A stretch of DNA of 29,188 bases. Source: Pelagibius sp050290145. Lineage in GTDB: Bacteria; Pseudomonadota; Alphaproteobacteria; Kiloniellales; Kiloniellaceae. Location of the stretch: assembly GCA_050290145.1 (NCBI GenBank), contig JBNKHC010000170.1, positions 1 through 29,188 on the forward strand, in the 5' to 3' direction. The notes under the pieces are model-generated. The model was not told where the DNA came from, did not search any database, and saw only the letters and a program-made list of their open reading frames with translations. Shown here one piece after another: positions 14,553 to 22,193 of the stretch. Position 1 is the first letter of the stretch. Each line of letters begins with the position of its first letter. The translations under genes and the position numbers were made by a program.

Positions 14553-14801
14553 TCAGATGCGGCGCGACCACACAGCCTTGTTGGCCATTTCCTCGACTTC
14601 GCCGCGAGTCAGGCCGATGTCGCGCAGCTGGTGGTCGCCCATCTTGCGCAGGCGGGCGCGCTCCTCGGCCTGATACTGCCAGGAGACCATGGCATCGAAG
14701 AGGACCACCGGCGCCCGCAACAGAGCGCCGGCAAAGCCCCCGGTGAGCTCCGACGCGCCCGGCAGGGCCGGCTGCGTCTTGTGAAAAGCTGTGCGTTGCA
14801 T
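14553..14801 (-). CDS. DUF1127 domain protein
   Basis: An 82-residue protein whose second half is a DUF1127 domain (about 44-75): WQYQAEERARLRKMGDHQLRDIGLTR, in which the Arg-rich helix and the LRDIGLTR ending define the family. Short DUF1127 proteins of alphaproteobacteria have been linked to RNA turnover, phosphate and carbon stress responses and growth control. This one has a ~40-residue N-terminal extension (LTGGFAGALLRAPVVLF) that is mildly hydrophobic. AGGAA lies nine bases before the ATG. It is divergent from a GcvA-like LysR gene, an arrangement common in this class, and is a likely target of that regulator (inference). Confidence 0.9.
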   Translation of the reverse strand: MQRTAFHKTQPALPGASELTGGFAGALLRAPVVLFDAMVSWQYQAEERARLRKMGDHQLRDIGLTRGEVEEMANKAVWSRRI

Positions 14802-14850
14802 GTCAGTGTTCCTTATGTGACGACGCCATGACGAGGCGCCGCGATCGCTG

Positions 14851-14957
14851 AATATTTCCGGTTTCGAGCAATGTCTTACGGTGAGAAATATTGCCCTTTG
14901 CGGAATCGGACAAGCGATGATATTTCATGTTTCGGATAAGATTTTCTAATCAGAAAA
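14851..14957. promoter_or_regulatory. Repeated ATATTTC sites between DUF1127 and LysR genes
   Basis: ATATTTC-N2-GTTTCG occurs at 14852-14866 and again at 14920-14934. AATATTTC (14851-14858) also has its exact complement, GAAATATT, at 14885-14892. Just before the LysR start TTTTCT-AATC-AGAAAA (14942-14957) is an inverted repeat containing CTAAT, the core described for GcvA. This AT-rich 156-bp gap is a likely LysR-type operator region. No clear ribosome site precedes the LysR ATG. Confidence 0.5.
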
Positions 14958-15887
14958 ATGGCCCGGAAACTGCCGCCTTTGAACGCCCTGCGCGCCTTTG
15001 AGGCCGCGGCGCGACATCTCTCCTTCACCAAGGCCGCCGGCGAACTGCACGTCACCCAGGCGGCCATCAGCCACCAGGTTAAGACCCTGGAGGAGCATCT
15101 CGGCCTGCCTCTCTTCCGCCGGCTCAACCGGCGCCTGGTGCTCACCGAGGCCGGGCAGCGCTACCTGCCGGTGCTGCGCGAGGCCTTCGACGCCATCGCC
15201 GAGGGCACCCAGCGCCTGCACCAGGATGAGGACAGCGGCCTCCTGCACGTCAGCGTCGTGCCCTCCTTCGCCGCCAAGTGGCTGCTGCCGCGCCTGTCGC
15301 GCTTCCGCGAGCGCCATCCCGACATCGACGTCATGGTCTCGGCCAACAACAACCTGGTCGATTTCTCCGAGGGCACCTTCGAGATGGGGATCCGCTACGG
15401 CGCCGGTAACTATCCGGATCTGCACACGGACCTGCTGCTGAGCGACGAGGTCTTCCCGGTCTGCAGTCCCAAGCTGCTGAACGGCCCGCACCCGCTGAAG
15501 TCACCCGGCGACCTGCGCCACCACACCCTGCTGCACGACGAGGTGTCGCGCCACGACGAGAGCCCGGACTGGCGCAGCTGGCTGCAGGCGGTGGGGATCG
15601 AGGGGATCGACTGGCGGCGCGGCCCCGGCTTCAGCGATTCCTCCATGGTGATCGAGGCCGCAGCCGCCGGCCAGGGCGTCGCCCTGGGCCACCGCTGGCT
15701 GGCCGCCGCGGACCTGGAGAGCGGGCGCATCGTCATGCCTTTCGGGCCGGCGATCCCCTCCAAGTTCGCCTACTACGTGGTCTCGCCGCCGGCGGTCGCC
15801 GAGCGGCGCCGGGTGCGCCTGTTCCGCGACTGGCTGAAGGAGGAAGCCGAGAGGACTGGCGCCGACCCGGTCCCTCTGTCATCATAG
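14958..15887 (+). CDS. LysR-family regulator, GcvA type
   Basis: A 309-residue LysR regulator. The winged helix-turn-helix covers residues ~7-65 (LNALRAFEAAARHLSFTKAA, VTQAAISHQVKTLEEHLG, FRRLNRRLVLTEAG). The effector domain follows, with the GcvA-type stretch PSFAAKWLLPRLSRF, then DFSEGTFEMGIRYGAGNYP and a C-terminal half ending in RLFRDWLKEEAE. GcvA-like regulators in proteobacteria control glycine cleavage and amino acid use. It is divergent from the DUF1127 gene and lies 66 bases upstream of the argE-type operon on the same strand, so it could regulate either or both. The effector is unknown. Confidence 0.93.
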   Translation: MARKLPPLNALRAFEAAARHLSFTKAAGELHVTQAAISHQVKTLEEHLGLPLFRRLNRRLVLTEAGQRYLPVLREAFDAIAEGTQRLHQDEDSGLLHVSVVPSFAAKWLLPRLSRFRERHPDIDVMVSANNNLVDFSEGTFEMGIRYGAGNYPDLHTDLLLSDEVFPVCSPKLLNGPHPLKSPGDLRHHTLLHDEVSRHDESPDWRSWLQAVGIEGIDWRRGPGFSDSSMVIEAAAAGQGVALGHRWLAAADLESGRIVMPFGPAIPSKFAYYVVSPPAVAERRRVRLFRDWLKEEAERTGADPVPLSS

Positions 15888-15953
15888 GATCAGCTCTGCA
15901 TTCATCAGAGTTCCCCCCGGCCTGAGAGCCCAACGCCTGGAGTTACTTTTAGC

Positions 15954-17141
15954 GTGTCCGACCCCCTGAAAGCCGATAGCCCGGCCATCAGGCCCGAAAC
16001 TCGTGCCATGATCGAACGGCTCATCGCCTTCGACACCACGAGCCGCAATTCCAACCTGGAGCTGATCCACTACGTGCGCGACTATCTGGCCGACCTCGGG
16101 GTCACGGCCAGCCTGGTGCACGACGGCGAGGGACGGAAGGCCAACCTCTACGCCACCCTGGGCCCCGGCGACCGGCCCGGCATCGCGCTGTCCGGCCACA
16201 CCGACGTGGTCCCCATCGACAACCAGGATTGGACCCGCGACCCCTGGCAGGTCAGCGAAGGCGACGGCCGCCTCTTCGGCCGCGGCACCTGCGACATGAA
16301 GTCCTTCATCGCGGTGGCCCTGGCCCACGCGCCGCGCTTCCTGGAGGCCGGACTCCAGACCCCGGTCCATCTCTGCTTCTCCTACGACGAGGAGGTCGGC
16401 TGCAAGGGCGTGCCCAGCCTGCTGGACTTCCTGGCGAGCCAGCCGGTCAGGCCGGCCATGTGCGTGGTGGGCGAGCCGACGGACATGAAGGTCGTCACCG
16501 GCCACAAGGGCAAGCGCTCGGTCTGCTGCCATGTGCGCGGCAAGGAGGCGCACTCCTCCCTCGCCCCCTATGGCGTGAACGCCGTGGTGGCCGCCGCCCG
16601 GGTCGTCGGCCACCTGGCCGACATGGCCGCCCGCAAGGCCGAGGAAGGCCCCTTCGACCCCGACTTCGACGTGCCCTATACCACCATCCACACCGGCACC
16701 ATCGCGGGCGGCACGCAGCTCAACATCGTGCCCGGCCACTGCAGCTTCGACTTCGAGTTCCGCTACCTGCCGCAGGACGACCCCGACGCCCTGCTGGGCG
16801 AGGTGAAGCGCTTCGCCGAGCAGGACCTCGCCCCGGCCATGCAGGAGATCGATCCCGCCACGGGGTTTGCCTGGGAAGAGCTTTCCAGCTTCCCCGGCCT
16901 CGACCTGGCGCCGGGCGAGGAAGTGGTCGAGCTGGCCAAGGCGCTCTCCGGCGGCAACGACACCGGCAAGGTCGCCTTCGGCACCGAGGCGGGCCTCTTC
17001 GACCAAAGCGGCATCCCGACGGTGGTCTGCGGCCCCGGCTCCATCGACCAGGCGCACAAGCCGGACGAGTTCGTCACCCTGGAACAGGTGGCCCTCTGCG
17101 AGCGTTTCATGGACCGCCTGGAGGAGCGCCTGCGTGGTTGA
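15954..17141 (+). CDS. argE: Acetylornithine deacetylase / M20 peptidase (ArgE type)
   Basis: A 395-residue M20 zinc hydrolase closest to ArgE, which removes the acetyl group from N2-acetylornithine. Metal ligands are His82 and Asp114 in SGHTDVV and GRGTCDMKS, Glu147 (with catalytic base Glu146) in YDEEVGCKG, Glu174 in VVGEPT, and His368 in QAHKPDEF. A dimerisation domain lies between ~185 and 300. GTG at 15954 is the start, with GGAG 11 bases upstream. Genes after it encode a HAD hydrolase, an AstE-like amidohydrolase and a membrane protein with overlaps or very short gaps, so here it may act in N-acyl amino acid breakdown and not arginine synthesis. Substrate choice within M20 cannot be settled by sequence. 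Confidence 0.88.
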   Translation: MSDPLKADSPAIRPETRAMIERLIAFDTTSRNSNLELIHYVRDYLADLGVTASLVHDGEGRKANLYATLGPGDRPGIALSGHTDVVPIDNQDWTRDPWQVSEGDGRLFGRGTCDMKSFIAVALAHAPRFLEAGLQTPVHLCFSYDEEVGCKGVPSLLDFLASQPVRPAMCVVGEPTDMKVVTGHKGKRSVCCHVRGKEAHSSLAPYGVNAVVAAARVVGHLADMAARKAEEGPFDPDFDVPYTTIHTGTIAGGTQLNIVPGHCSFDFEFRYLPQDDPDALLGEVKRFAEQDLAPAMQEIDPATGFAWEELSSFPGLDLAPGEEVVELAKALSGGNDTGKVAFGTEAGLFDQSGIPTVVCGPGSIDQAHKPDEFVTLEQVALCERFMDRLEERLRG

Positions 17142-17793
17142 CAGCGCCGCCAGAGACAGCGCAGCGCGGGAGCCCGTGGAGGCTGTCGTCTTCGACGTCG
17201 GCGGCGTGCTGATCGATTGGGACCCGAGGCACCTCTACCGCAAGCTTTTCGACGATACCGAGGCGATGGAGCACTTCCTGACGGAGGTCTGTTCCCAGGC
17301 CTGGAACGAGCAGGCCGACGCGGGCCGCCCCACGGCGGAGATCACCGCGGAACTGTGCCGCGAGCACCCCGACAAGCAGCCGTTGATCGAGAGCTACTAC
17401 GCGCGTTTCTCGGAGATGATCGGCGGCGCCTTGGACGACAGCGTCGCCATCGTCGAGCGCCTGCACGGCCAGGGCATGCCGCTTTTCGTGCTGTCCAATT
17501 TCTCGGCCGAGACCTTCCCCCTCGCCCGCCGGCGCTTCTCCTTCTTCGACTGTTTCTCCGGCCTCGTCATCTCGGGCAGCGAAGGCATGAAGAAGCCCGA
17601 CCCTCGTATCTACGAGCTGCTGGTCGAACGCTTCGAGCTGGCGCCGGCGCGGACCCTCTTCATCGACGACCGCGCCGACAACACCCAGGCGGCACACGAT
17701 GCCGGCTGGCAGGCGCTGCGTTTCACCTCGGCCGGGCAGCTGGCCCGCGACCTGGAAGCCCTCGGCCTGCTGGAATCGCGCCCCGTTCACTGA
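17134..17793 (+). CDS. HAD-superfamily hydrolase, subfamily IA
   Basis: A 219-residue phosphatase-type protein. Motif I is FDVGGVLIDWDP with nucleophile Asp21 (the usual second Asp is Gly, as in the DVGGV clade). Motif II is LSNFS, motif III the Lys in MKKPDPRIYELL, and motif IV the acidic pair in FIDDRADN. YihX-like sugar and nucleotide phosphatases share this form. The GTG start at 17134 overlaps the end of argE by eight bases, with GGAGG ten bases upstream, so the two genes are translationally coupled. The first ~15 residues (VDSAARDSAAREP) are not conserved. Substrate is unknown; the operon suggests a phosphorylated amino-acid-derived compound or general housecleaning. Confidence 0.9.
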   Translation: MVDSAARDSAAREPVEAVVFDVGGVLIDWDPRHLYRKLFDDTEAMEHFLTEVCSQAWNEQADAGRPTAEITAELCREHPDKQPLIESYYARFSEMIGGALDDSVAIVERLHGQGMPLFVLSNFSAETFPLARRRFSFFDCFSGLVISGSEGMKKPDPRIYELLVERFELAPARTLFIDDRADNTQAAHDAGWQALRFTSAGQLARDLEALGLLESRPVH

Positions 17794-17808
17794 TCAAAAA
17801 AGGCCCTC

Positions 17809-18795
17809 ATGGACAACCTGCTGTCGCCCGCCCTCACACTGACGCCACCGGACATCTCCGTCTGGCGCCGCGGCACCGGCAGCCCCCATCGTCCCGGCCC
17901 GGGCCTAGCCAACCTGGATTACGTTCACAGTTTCGATTCCGGTACCGCCGGCCCCCACGTGGTGGTCAGCGCGCTGGTGCACGGCAATGAGCTCTGCGGC
18001 GCCATCGCCCTCGACCGCCTGCTGTCCGGCGGCCTGCGGCCGGAGGCCGGCCGCCTCACCTTCGCCTTCGTGAATGTCGCCGCCTATGAACGCTTCTCGA
18101 CGGCGGCGCCCCATGCCAGCCGTTTCCTGGACGAGGACTTCAACCGCCTCTGGGCACCGGAGATCCTGGAAGGGGCGCGCCACTCGCACGAGCTGGAGCG
18201 TGCCCGCGCCCTGCGCCCCCTCTTTGACTCGGCCGACTTCCTGCTCGACATCCATTCCATGAGCACCACGGCCGAGCCGCTGATCATGGCCGGCCCGGCC
18301 GACAAGGGTCTGGCGCTGGCCCGCCGACTCGGCCGCCCGGCGACCATCGTGCGCGATAGCGGCCACGCCGCCGGGCCGCGGCTGCGCGACTATGCGGGCT
18401 TCGTCGACCCGGCCTCGCCGCGCAACGCCCTGCTGGTCGAATGCGGCCGGCACTTCGCCGTCGAGAGCGCTGCGGTCGCCTTCGAGACCACCCTGCGCTT
18501 CCTCGCCGCCGTGGGCAGCATCGCCGCGGCCACGGCCGCCGCCTACGGCATCGACGGCGCCCCGCTGCGGCAGCGCGTCATCGAGGTGACCCAGCGCGTC
18601 ACCGCGGCCAGCAACGACTTCGCCTTCGTGCGGCCCTTCCGCGGCATGGAGGTGCTGGCCAAGGCCGGCACGGTGATCGCCCGCGACGGCGCCAAGCCGG
18701 TGGTCACGCCCTACGACAACTGCGTGCTGATCATGCCGATGGCCAATCCCCAGGCCGGTGCCACCGCGGTCCGCCTGGGCCGGGAGGTCGGCTGA
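17809..18795 (+). CDS. Succinylglutamate desuccinylase/aspartoacylase-family zinc hydrolase
   Basis: A 328-residue M14-type amide hydrolase. The zinc ligands are His58 and Glu61 in HGNE and His149 in DIHS; Glu211 in VECGRHF is the catalytic acid/base. The DEDFNRLW segment fits substrate-binding arginine positions of aspartoacylase-like proteins. The family splits N-acyl amino acids such as N-acetylaspartate and N-succinylglutamate. A beta-rich C-terminal domain (from ~240) carries VRPFRGMEVLAKAGTVIARD. It lies 15 bases after the HAD gene and its TGA overlaps the next ATG by one base (TGATG), so it is co-transcribed and coupled with the membrane protein gene. Confidence 0.9.
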   Translation: MDNLLSPALTLTPPDISVWRRGTGSPHRPGPGLANLDYVHSFDSGTAGPHVVVSALVHGNELCGAIALDRLLSGGLRPEAGRLTFAFVNVAAYERFSTAAPHASRFLDEDFNRLWAPEILEGARHSHELERARALRPLFDSADFLLDIHSMSTTAEPLIMAGPADKGLALARRLGRPATIVRDSGHAAGPRLRDYAGFVDPASPRNALLVECGRHFAVESAAVAFETTLRFLAAVGSIAAATAAAYGIDGAPLRQRVIEVTQRVTAASNDFAFVRPFRGMEVLAKAGTVIARDGAKPVVTPYDNCVLIMPMANPQAGATAVRLGREVG

Positions 18796-19910
18796 TGGCA
18801 AAGCCCGCGCAACAGCACAAGACGCCGGTGCGGAACTGGCCGCCGCTGCACAAGATCCTGCTGGCGCTGGCCATCGGCGCCACCGGCGGCTGGCTCGCCA
18901 ATCACTTCCAGGTGCCGCTGGCCTGGATGCTGGGCGCCATGCTCAGCACCACCGTGGCCGCCATGGTCGGCCTGCCGGTCGCCCTGCCCGTGGTCTTCCG
19001 CCTCGCCATGATGGCGGTCCTGGGAGTCATGCTGGGCAGCGGCTTCGCGCCGGAGATCCTCGACCGACTGGGCGACTGGAGCATCTCGCTGATCGGCCTT
19101 GCCGTCTACACCATGCTGGCGACCGGCGTGGTGGCCGTCTTCCTGCGCAAGATCGCGGGCTACGACCCCATCACCGCCTACTTCTCGGCGGCACCGGGCG
19201 GCCTCTCCGAGATGGTGCTGGTCGGCGCCGCGAACGGCGGGGACGAAAGGGTGATCTCCCTCACCCACACCTCGCGCATCCTGCTGGTGGTGCTGGCCCT
19301 GCCCTTCCTCATGCAGCTCATCTTCGGCTACACCCCCGGCCCGCGGCCAAGCGGCGGCATCCCCCTGGTCGAGGCCCGGCTCTTCGACATGCTGGTGCTG
19401 ACCTTCTGCGGTATCGCCGGCTTCGTGCTGGCCCGGCTGGCGCGCCTGCCGGCCGCCGCCATCCTCGGACCCATGCTGCTCTCCGCCGTTTTCCACATGA
19501 GCGGGCTGACCGAGGCCAAGCCGCCGACCGAGCTGGTCGCCGCCGCCCAGGTCGTGGTCGGCACCACCATCGGCTGCCGCTTCGCCGGCGTCAGCATGAA
19601 GCTGGTCGGCCGCACCATCCTGGCTTCCATCGGCAGCACCATCATCCTGGTCGCCGGCGGCCTGCTCTTCGCCGTGCTGCTGCATCCGATGACCGGACTG
19701 CCGACCATCGGCATCTTCCTGGCCTATGCCCCGGGCGGCGTCGCGGAGATGAGCCTCATCGCCCTGGCCCTGTCGATCGACGCGGCGCTGGTGGCGACCC
19801 ACCACATCGTGCGTATTTTCTTCATCGTGGTCTGCACGCCGCTGGTTTTCCGCCTGTTGCCGGCGCGCCTGCTGGGCCGCCGCAGCGTCCCCGCGCCCGG
19901 CGAGGACTGA
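18795..19910 (+). CDS. AbrB-family integral membrane protein
   Basis: A 371-residue membrane protein with about ten helices arranged as an internal duplication. Each half ends in the same motif: APGGLSEMVLVG near 133-144 and APGGVAEMSLIAL near 312-324. These proteins are often labelled AbrB-family regulator or ammonia monooxygenase, both misleading; the duplicated fold suggests a transporter or regulator of small solutes. The start is set by the one-base overlap with the preceding gene. As the last gene of the amidohydrolase operon it may import or export the substrate or product (inference). No terminator is clear in 19911-20041. Confidence 0.85.
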   Translation: MAKPAQQHKTPVRNWPPLHKILLALAIGATGGWLANHFQVPLAWMLGAMLSTTVAAMVGLPVALPVVFRLAMMAVLGVMLGSGFAPEILDRLGDWSISLIGLAVYTMLATGVVAVFLRKIAGYDPITAYFSAAPGGLSEMVLVGAANGGDERVISLTHTSRILLVVLALPFLMQLIFGYTPGPRPSGGIPLVEARLFDMLVLTFCGIAGFVLARLARLPAAAILGPMLLSAVFHMSGLTEAKPPTELVAAAQVVVGTTIGCRFAGVSMKLVGRTILASIGSTIILVAGGLLFAVLLHPMTGLPTIGIFLAYAPGGVAEMSLIALALSIDAALVATHHIVRIFFIVVCTPLVFRLLPARLLGRRSVPAPGED

Positions 19911-20041
19911 GAGCGGCCCGCTGCGCGCAGACCCGGCCAACGTCCATATCTTGACACACCGCTGTCACTGCTGACCCCGCAGGCTGTGCCCCGCAGTACC
20001 CCCGGGGGGGCGAGGGCGCTGCACTGTTGTGGGGGCCTGTC

Positions 20042-20248
20042 ATGTCCAATCGTCTTGTGGCCATCTTGCTGGCGCTGCTTCTCGTCGCGCCGCTGTGCTT
20101 CCTGCTCGATCTCGAAATCTTCGAGCCGTCCGAACCGCAGGCGCAGGAAGACCGGCTGCCGGACCTGTCCAGCGAAGACATGAAGCGTCAGGCCGAAGGG
20201 CTGTTCGAGAAGCTCAAGCGCGAGGCCGAGACCCTGGCGGCGAAATAA
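20042..20248 (+). CDS. Small single-pass membrane protein, unknown
   Basis: A 68-residue protein with a short N-terminus (MSNRL), one hydrophobic helix (about 5-23, VAILLALLLVAPLCFLL) and an acidic then charged tail (LEIFEPSEPQAQEDRLPDL, SEDMKRQAEGLFEKLKREAETL) likely to be a coiled coil. I do not recognise it. GGGGG lies six bases before the ATG. The 131 bases upstream contain TTGACA at 19951-19956 but no matching -10, so its promoter is unclear. It ends 12 bases from the stop of the convergent zntB gene. Confidence 0.65.
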   Translation: MSNRLVAILLALLLVAPLCFLLDLEIFEPSEPQAQEDRLPDLSSEDMKRQAEGLFEKLKREAETLAAK

Positions 20249-20260
20249 GGCCTTTCCCGG

Positions 20261-21241
20261 CTAGATCCACTTCAGGCGGCGCAGCAGCCAGATCTCCAGC
20301 CCCGCCAGCACTGCCAGCAGCACGCAAACCACCGCGAAGGCCCAGGACGAATCGACGCCCGGCATGCCGCCGACGTTGATGCCCAGCAGGCCGGTGATGA
20401 AGCCGAGCGGCAGGAACACCGCGGCGATGATCGAGAGGGTGTACATGCCGCGGTTCATCTCGTCGGAGATATGGTTGGCCAGCTGGTCGTGCACCACGCC
20501 GGCGCGCTCCCGCCCGGCATCCAGGTCCTCGACGTAGCGGGTGATGCGGTCGGCGATCTCGCGCAGCTGGTGGCGCTCGCCCGGGTCCAGCCAGGGCGTC
20601 ACCTCCTGGTCGCCCGCCAGGCGCGCCAGCGCCTCCCGCTGCGGGGCGAAGTAGCGGCGCAGCAGGATGGCCTGGCGGCGCACCGTGGCCAGGCGCTCGC
20701 GCATCTCCGGGCTGTAGGCCTCCAGCACCTCGTCTTCCAGGGCGTCGATACGGTCGTCAATCTCGGTGATGACCGGCTCCATGCGCAACGCCAGACGGTC
20801 CGCCAGGAGAGTCAGGAACTCGCCGACGTTCTTCGGACCCCGGCCCTGTGCCAGCATCTCGTCGATGTCGCCCACCGCCAGCAGGCGGCGGCGCCAGACG
20901 GTGAGGATGTGGCGGCCGTCGGTCCAGATGCGGATCGACACCATGTCTTCGGGGTCGGAATCCGGATTGAGGTTGACGCCGCGCAGGATCAGCAGCAGGC
21001 CGCCTTCCAGCGCCGTACAGCGCGGCCGCGTCTCCTCGGCGGTCAGCGCCTGGCGCACCAGCGGCGGAATGCCCCTCTCGTGCGACAGCCAGCGCAGGGC
21101 CGAAGTGGAGTTGTGCTGCAGGTGCGCCCAGCAGACCTCTTCGGTGACGTGGTCGTATTCACTGGTCGACTCGCGCCGCGCGCCGCCCTGGCCGTCGAAG
21201 ACGCTGATGAAACTCCCATCGTCGCTTGCTCCGTCGTTCAT
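20261..21241 (-). CDS. zntB: Zinc transporter ZntB (CorA family)
   Basis: A 326-residue CorA-superfamily metal transporter. The N-terminal ~250 residues form the cytoplasmic funnel: WAHLQHNSTSALRWLS, then DRIDALEDEVLEAYS and RRQAILLRRYFAPQREAL in the long helices. Two C-terminal membrane helices follow. The pore motif after the first is Gly287-Ile-Asn (LLGINVGGMPG), the GIN form of ZntB, not the GMN of magnesium-type CorA. The end LLRRLKWI is also typical. ZntB carries zinc across the inner membrane, probably with protons. ATG 21241 is preferred over a longer frame because GGGAGGCGG lies just upstream. It is divergent from the TerC-family gene. Confidence 0.92.
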   Translation of the reverse strand: MNDGASDDGSFISVFDGQGGARRESTSEYDHVTEEVCWAHLQHNSTSALRWLSHERGIPPLVRQALTAEETRPRCTALEGGLLLILRGVNLNPDSDPEDMVSIRIWTDGRHILTVWRRRLLAVGDIDEMLAQGRGPKNVGEFLTLLADRLALRMEPVITEIDDRIDALEDEVLEAYSPEMRERLATVRRQAILLRRYFAPQREALARLAGDQEVTPWLDPGERHQLREIADRITRYVEDLDAGRERAGVVHDQLANHISDEMNRGMYTLSIIAAVFLPLGFITGLLGINVGGMPGVDSSWAFAVVCVLLAVLAGLEIWLLRRLKWI

Positions 21242-21354
21242 GCCGCCTCCCTTGTCGCGCCGCCTGCGGCGCCTCACATAACGCCGGGAAATACCTTCCT
21301 TCCACCCGGCCGGCTGCTACCATCCCCGCCGACTCGAAAGACGGAGCCCCTTGG

Positions 21355-22083
21355 ATGCTCGAATGGCTTGCCGACCCGGACCTCTGGGCCAGTCTGCTGA
21401 CCCTGACCTTCCTGGAGATCGTCCTTGGCATCGACAACATCATCTTCCTGTCGATCATAACCGAAAGAGTCGCCGAGCACCGCCGCTTGTTGGCCCAGCG
21501 CCTGGGCCTCGCCCTGGCGCTCTTCGGGCGCGTCGCCTTGCTGGTCGGGCTGGTCTGGCTGACCAAGCTCACGGCGCCGGTCTTCGAGGTCTTCGACCTG
21601 GCGGTCTCCTGGCGCGACATCATCCTCATGGGCGGCGGCCTCTTCCTGCTGGCCAAGGCGACCGCCGAGATCCATGAAAGCGTCGAGGGCGGCCCGGAGG
21701 GTGCCGGCGGCAAGAAGGCGGTGGCCTCCTTCGCCATGGCGATCCTGCAGATCCTGGCCATCGACCTGGTCTTTTCGCTCGATTCGATCTTCACCGCCGT
21801 CGGCATGACCGACCGCCTGCCCGTGATGATCGCCGCCGTGGTCATCGCCATCGGCGTCATGATGTTCGCGGCCAGTCCGATCAGCGACTTCATTCGCCGC
21901 CACCCGACCACCAAGATGCTGGCGCTGGCCTTCCTGCTGCTGATCGGCGTCGCCCTGGTGGCCGACGCCCTGCACTTCCACGTGCCGCGCGGCTACCTCT
22001 ATTTCGCCATCGCCTTCTCGCTGATGGTCGAGCTGCTGAACCTGACCGCCTCCAAACGCCGCAAGGGGGCTTCGGAAGGATGA
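21355..22083 (+). CDS. TerC-family integral membrane protein
   Basis: A 242-residue protein with about seven membrane helices. The two family-defining acidic motifs are present: EIVLGIDNIIFLS near residues 21-33 and IDLVFSLDSIFTAVGM near 138-153. TerC/Alx-type proteins export metal ions, chiefly manganese, or are linked to tellurite resistance and membrane protein maturation. The start has GGAG nine bases upstream. The opposite-strand neighbour is the zinc transporter gene, so a shared link to metal homeostasis is likely. It ends at a pair of large palindromes that also border the convergent dehydrogenase gene. Confidence 0.92.
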   Translation: MLEWLADPDLWASLLTLTFLEIVLGIDNIIFLSIITERVAEHRRLLAQRLGLALALFGRVALLVGLVWLTKLTAPVFEVFDLAVSWRDIILMGGGLFLLAKATAEIHESVEGGPEGAGGKKAVASFAMAILQILAIDLVFSLDSIFTAVGMTDRLPVMIAAVVIAIGVMMFAASPISDFIRRHPTTKMLALAFLLLIGVALVADALHFHVPRGYLYFAIAFSLMVELLNLTASKRRKGASEG

Positions 22084-22088
22084 GCGCC

Positions 22089-22139
22089 TAGAGCAACCCG
22101 CGTCCAGGCGGACGCGGACAAGTTGCTCTAACCTTTTAA
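22089..22139 (+). terminator. Nested palindrome with T-tail after the TerC gene
   Basis: TAGAGCAAC (22089-22097) pairs with GTTGCTCTA (22122-22130). Inside it, CCGCGTCC pairs with GGACGCGG around AGGC. The 17-bp stem has one four-base bulge (ACAA) on its right side and is followed by ACCTTTT, so it is a good intrinsic terminator. TAGAGCA...TGCTCTA ends are typical of interspersed alphaproteobacterial palindromes. Confidence 0.75.
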
Positions 22140-22141
22140 GA

Positions 22142-22193
22142 TAGATCAATTTATCCTCGACCAGGTGAGTCCACCTGATCGAGGATTGATCTA
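22142..22193 (-). repeat. Second large palindrome, overlapping the SDR stop
   Basis: TAGATCAA pairs with TTGATCTA, TCCTCGA with TCGAGGA, and CAGGTG with CACCTG around AGTC. This makes a 21-bp stem with one four-base bulge (TTTA) on the left and one mismatch. The architecture parallels the preceding palindrome. Its right end includes the TAG stop of the leftward dehydrogenase gene, so it also serves as that gene's transcript end. Confidence 0.8.
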
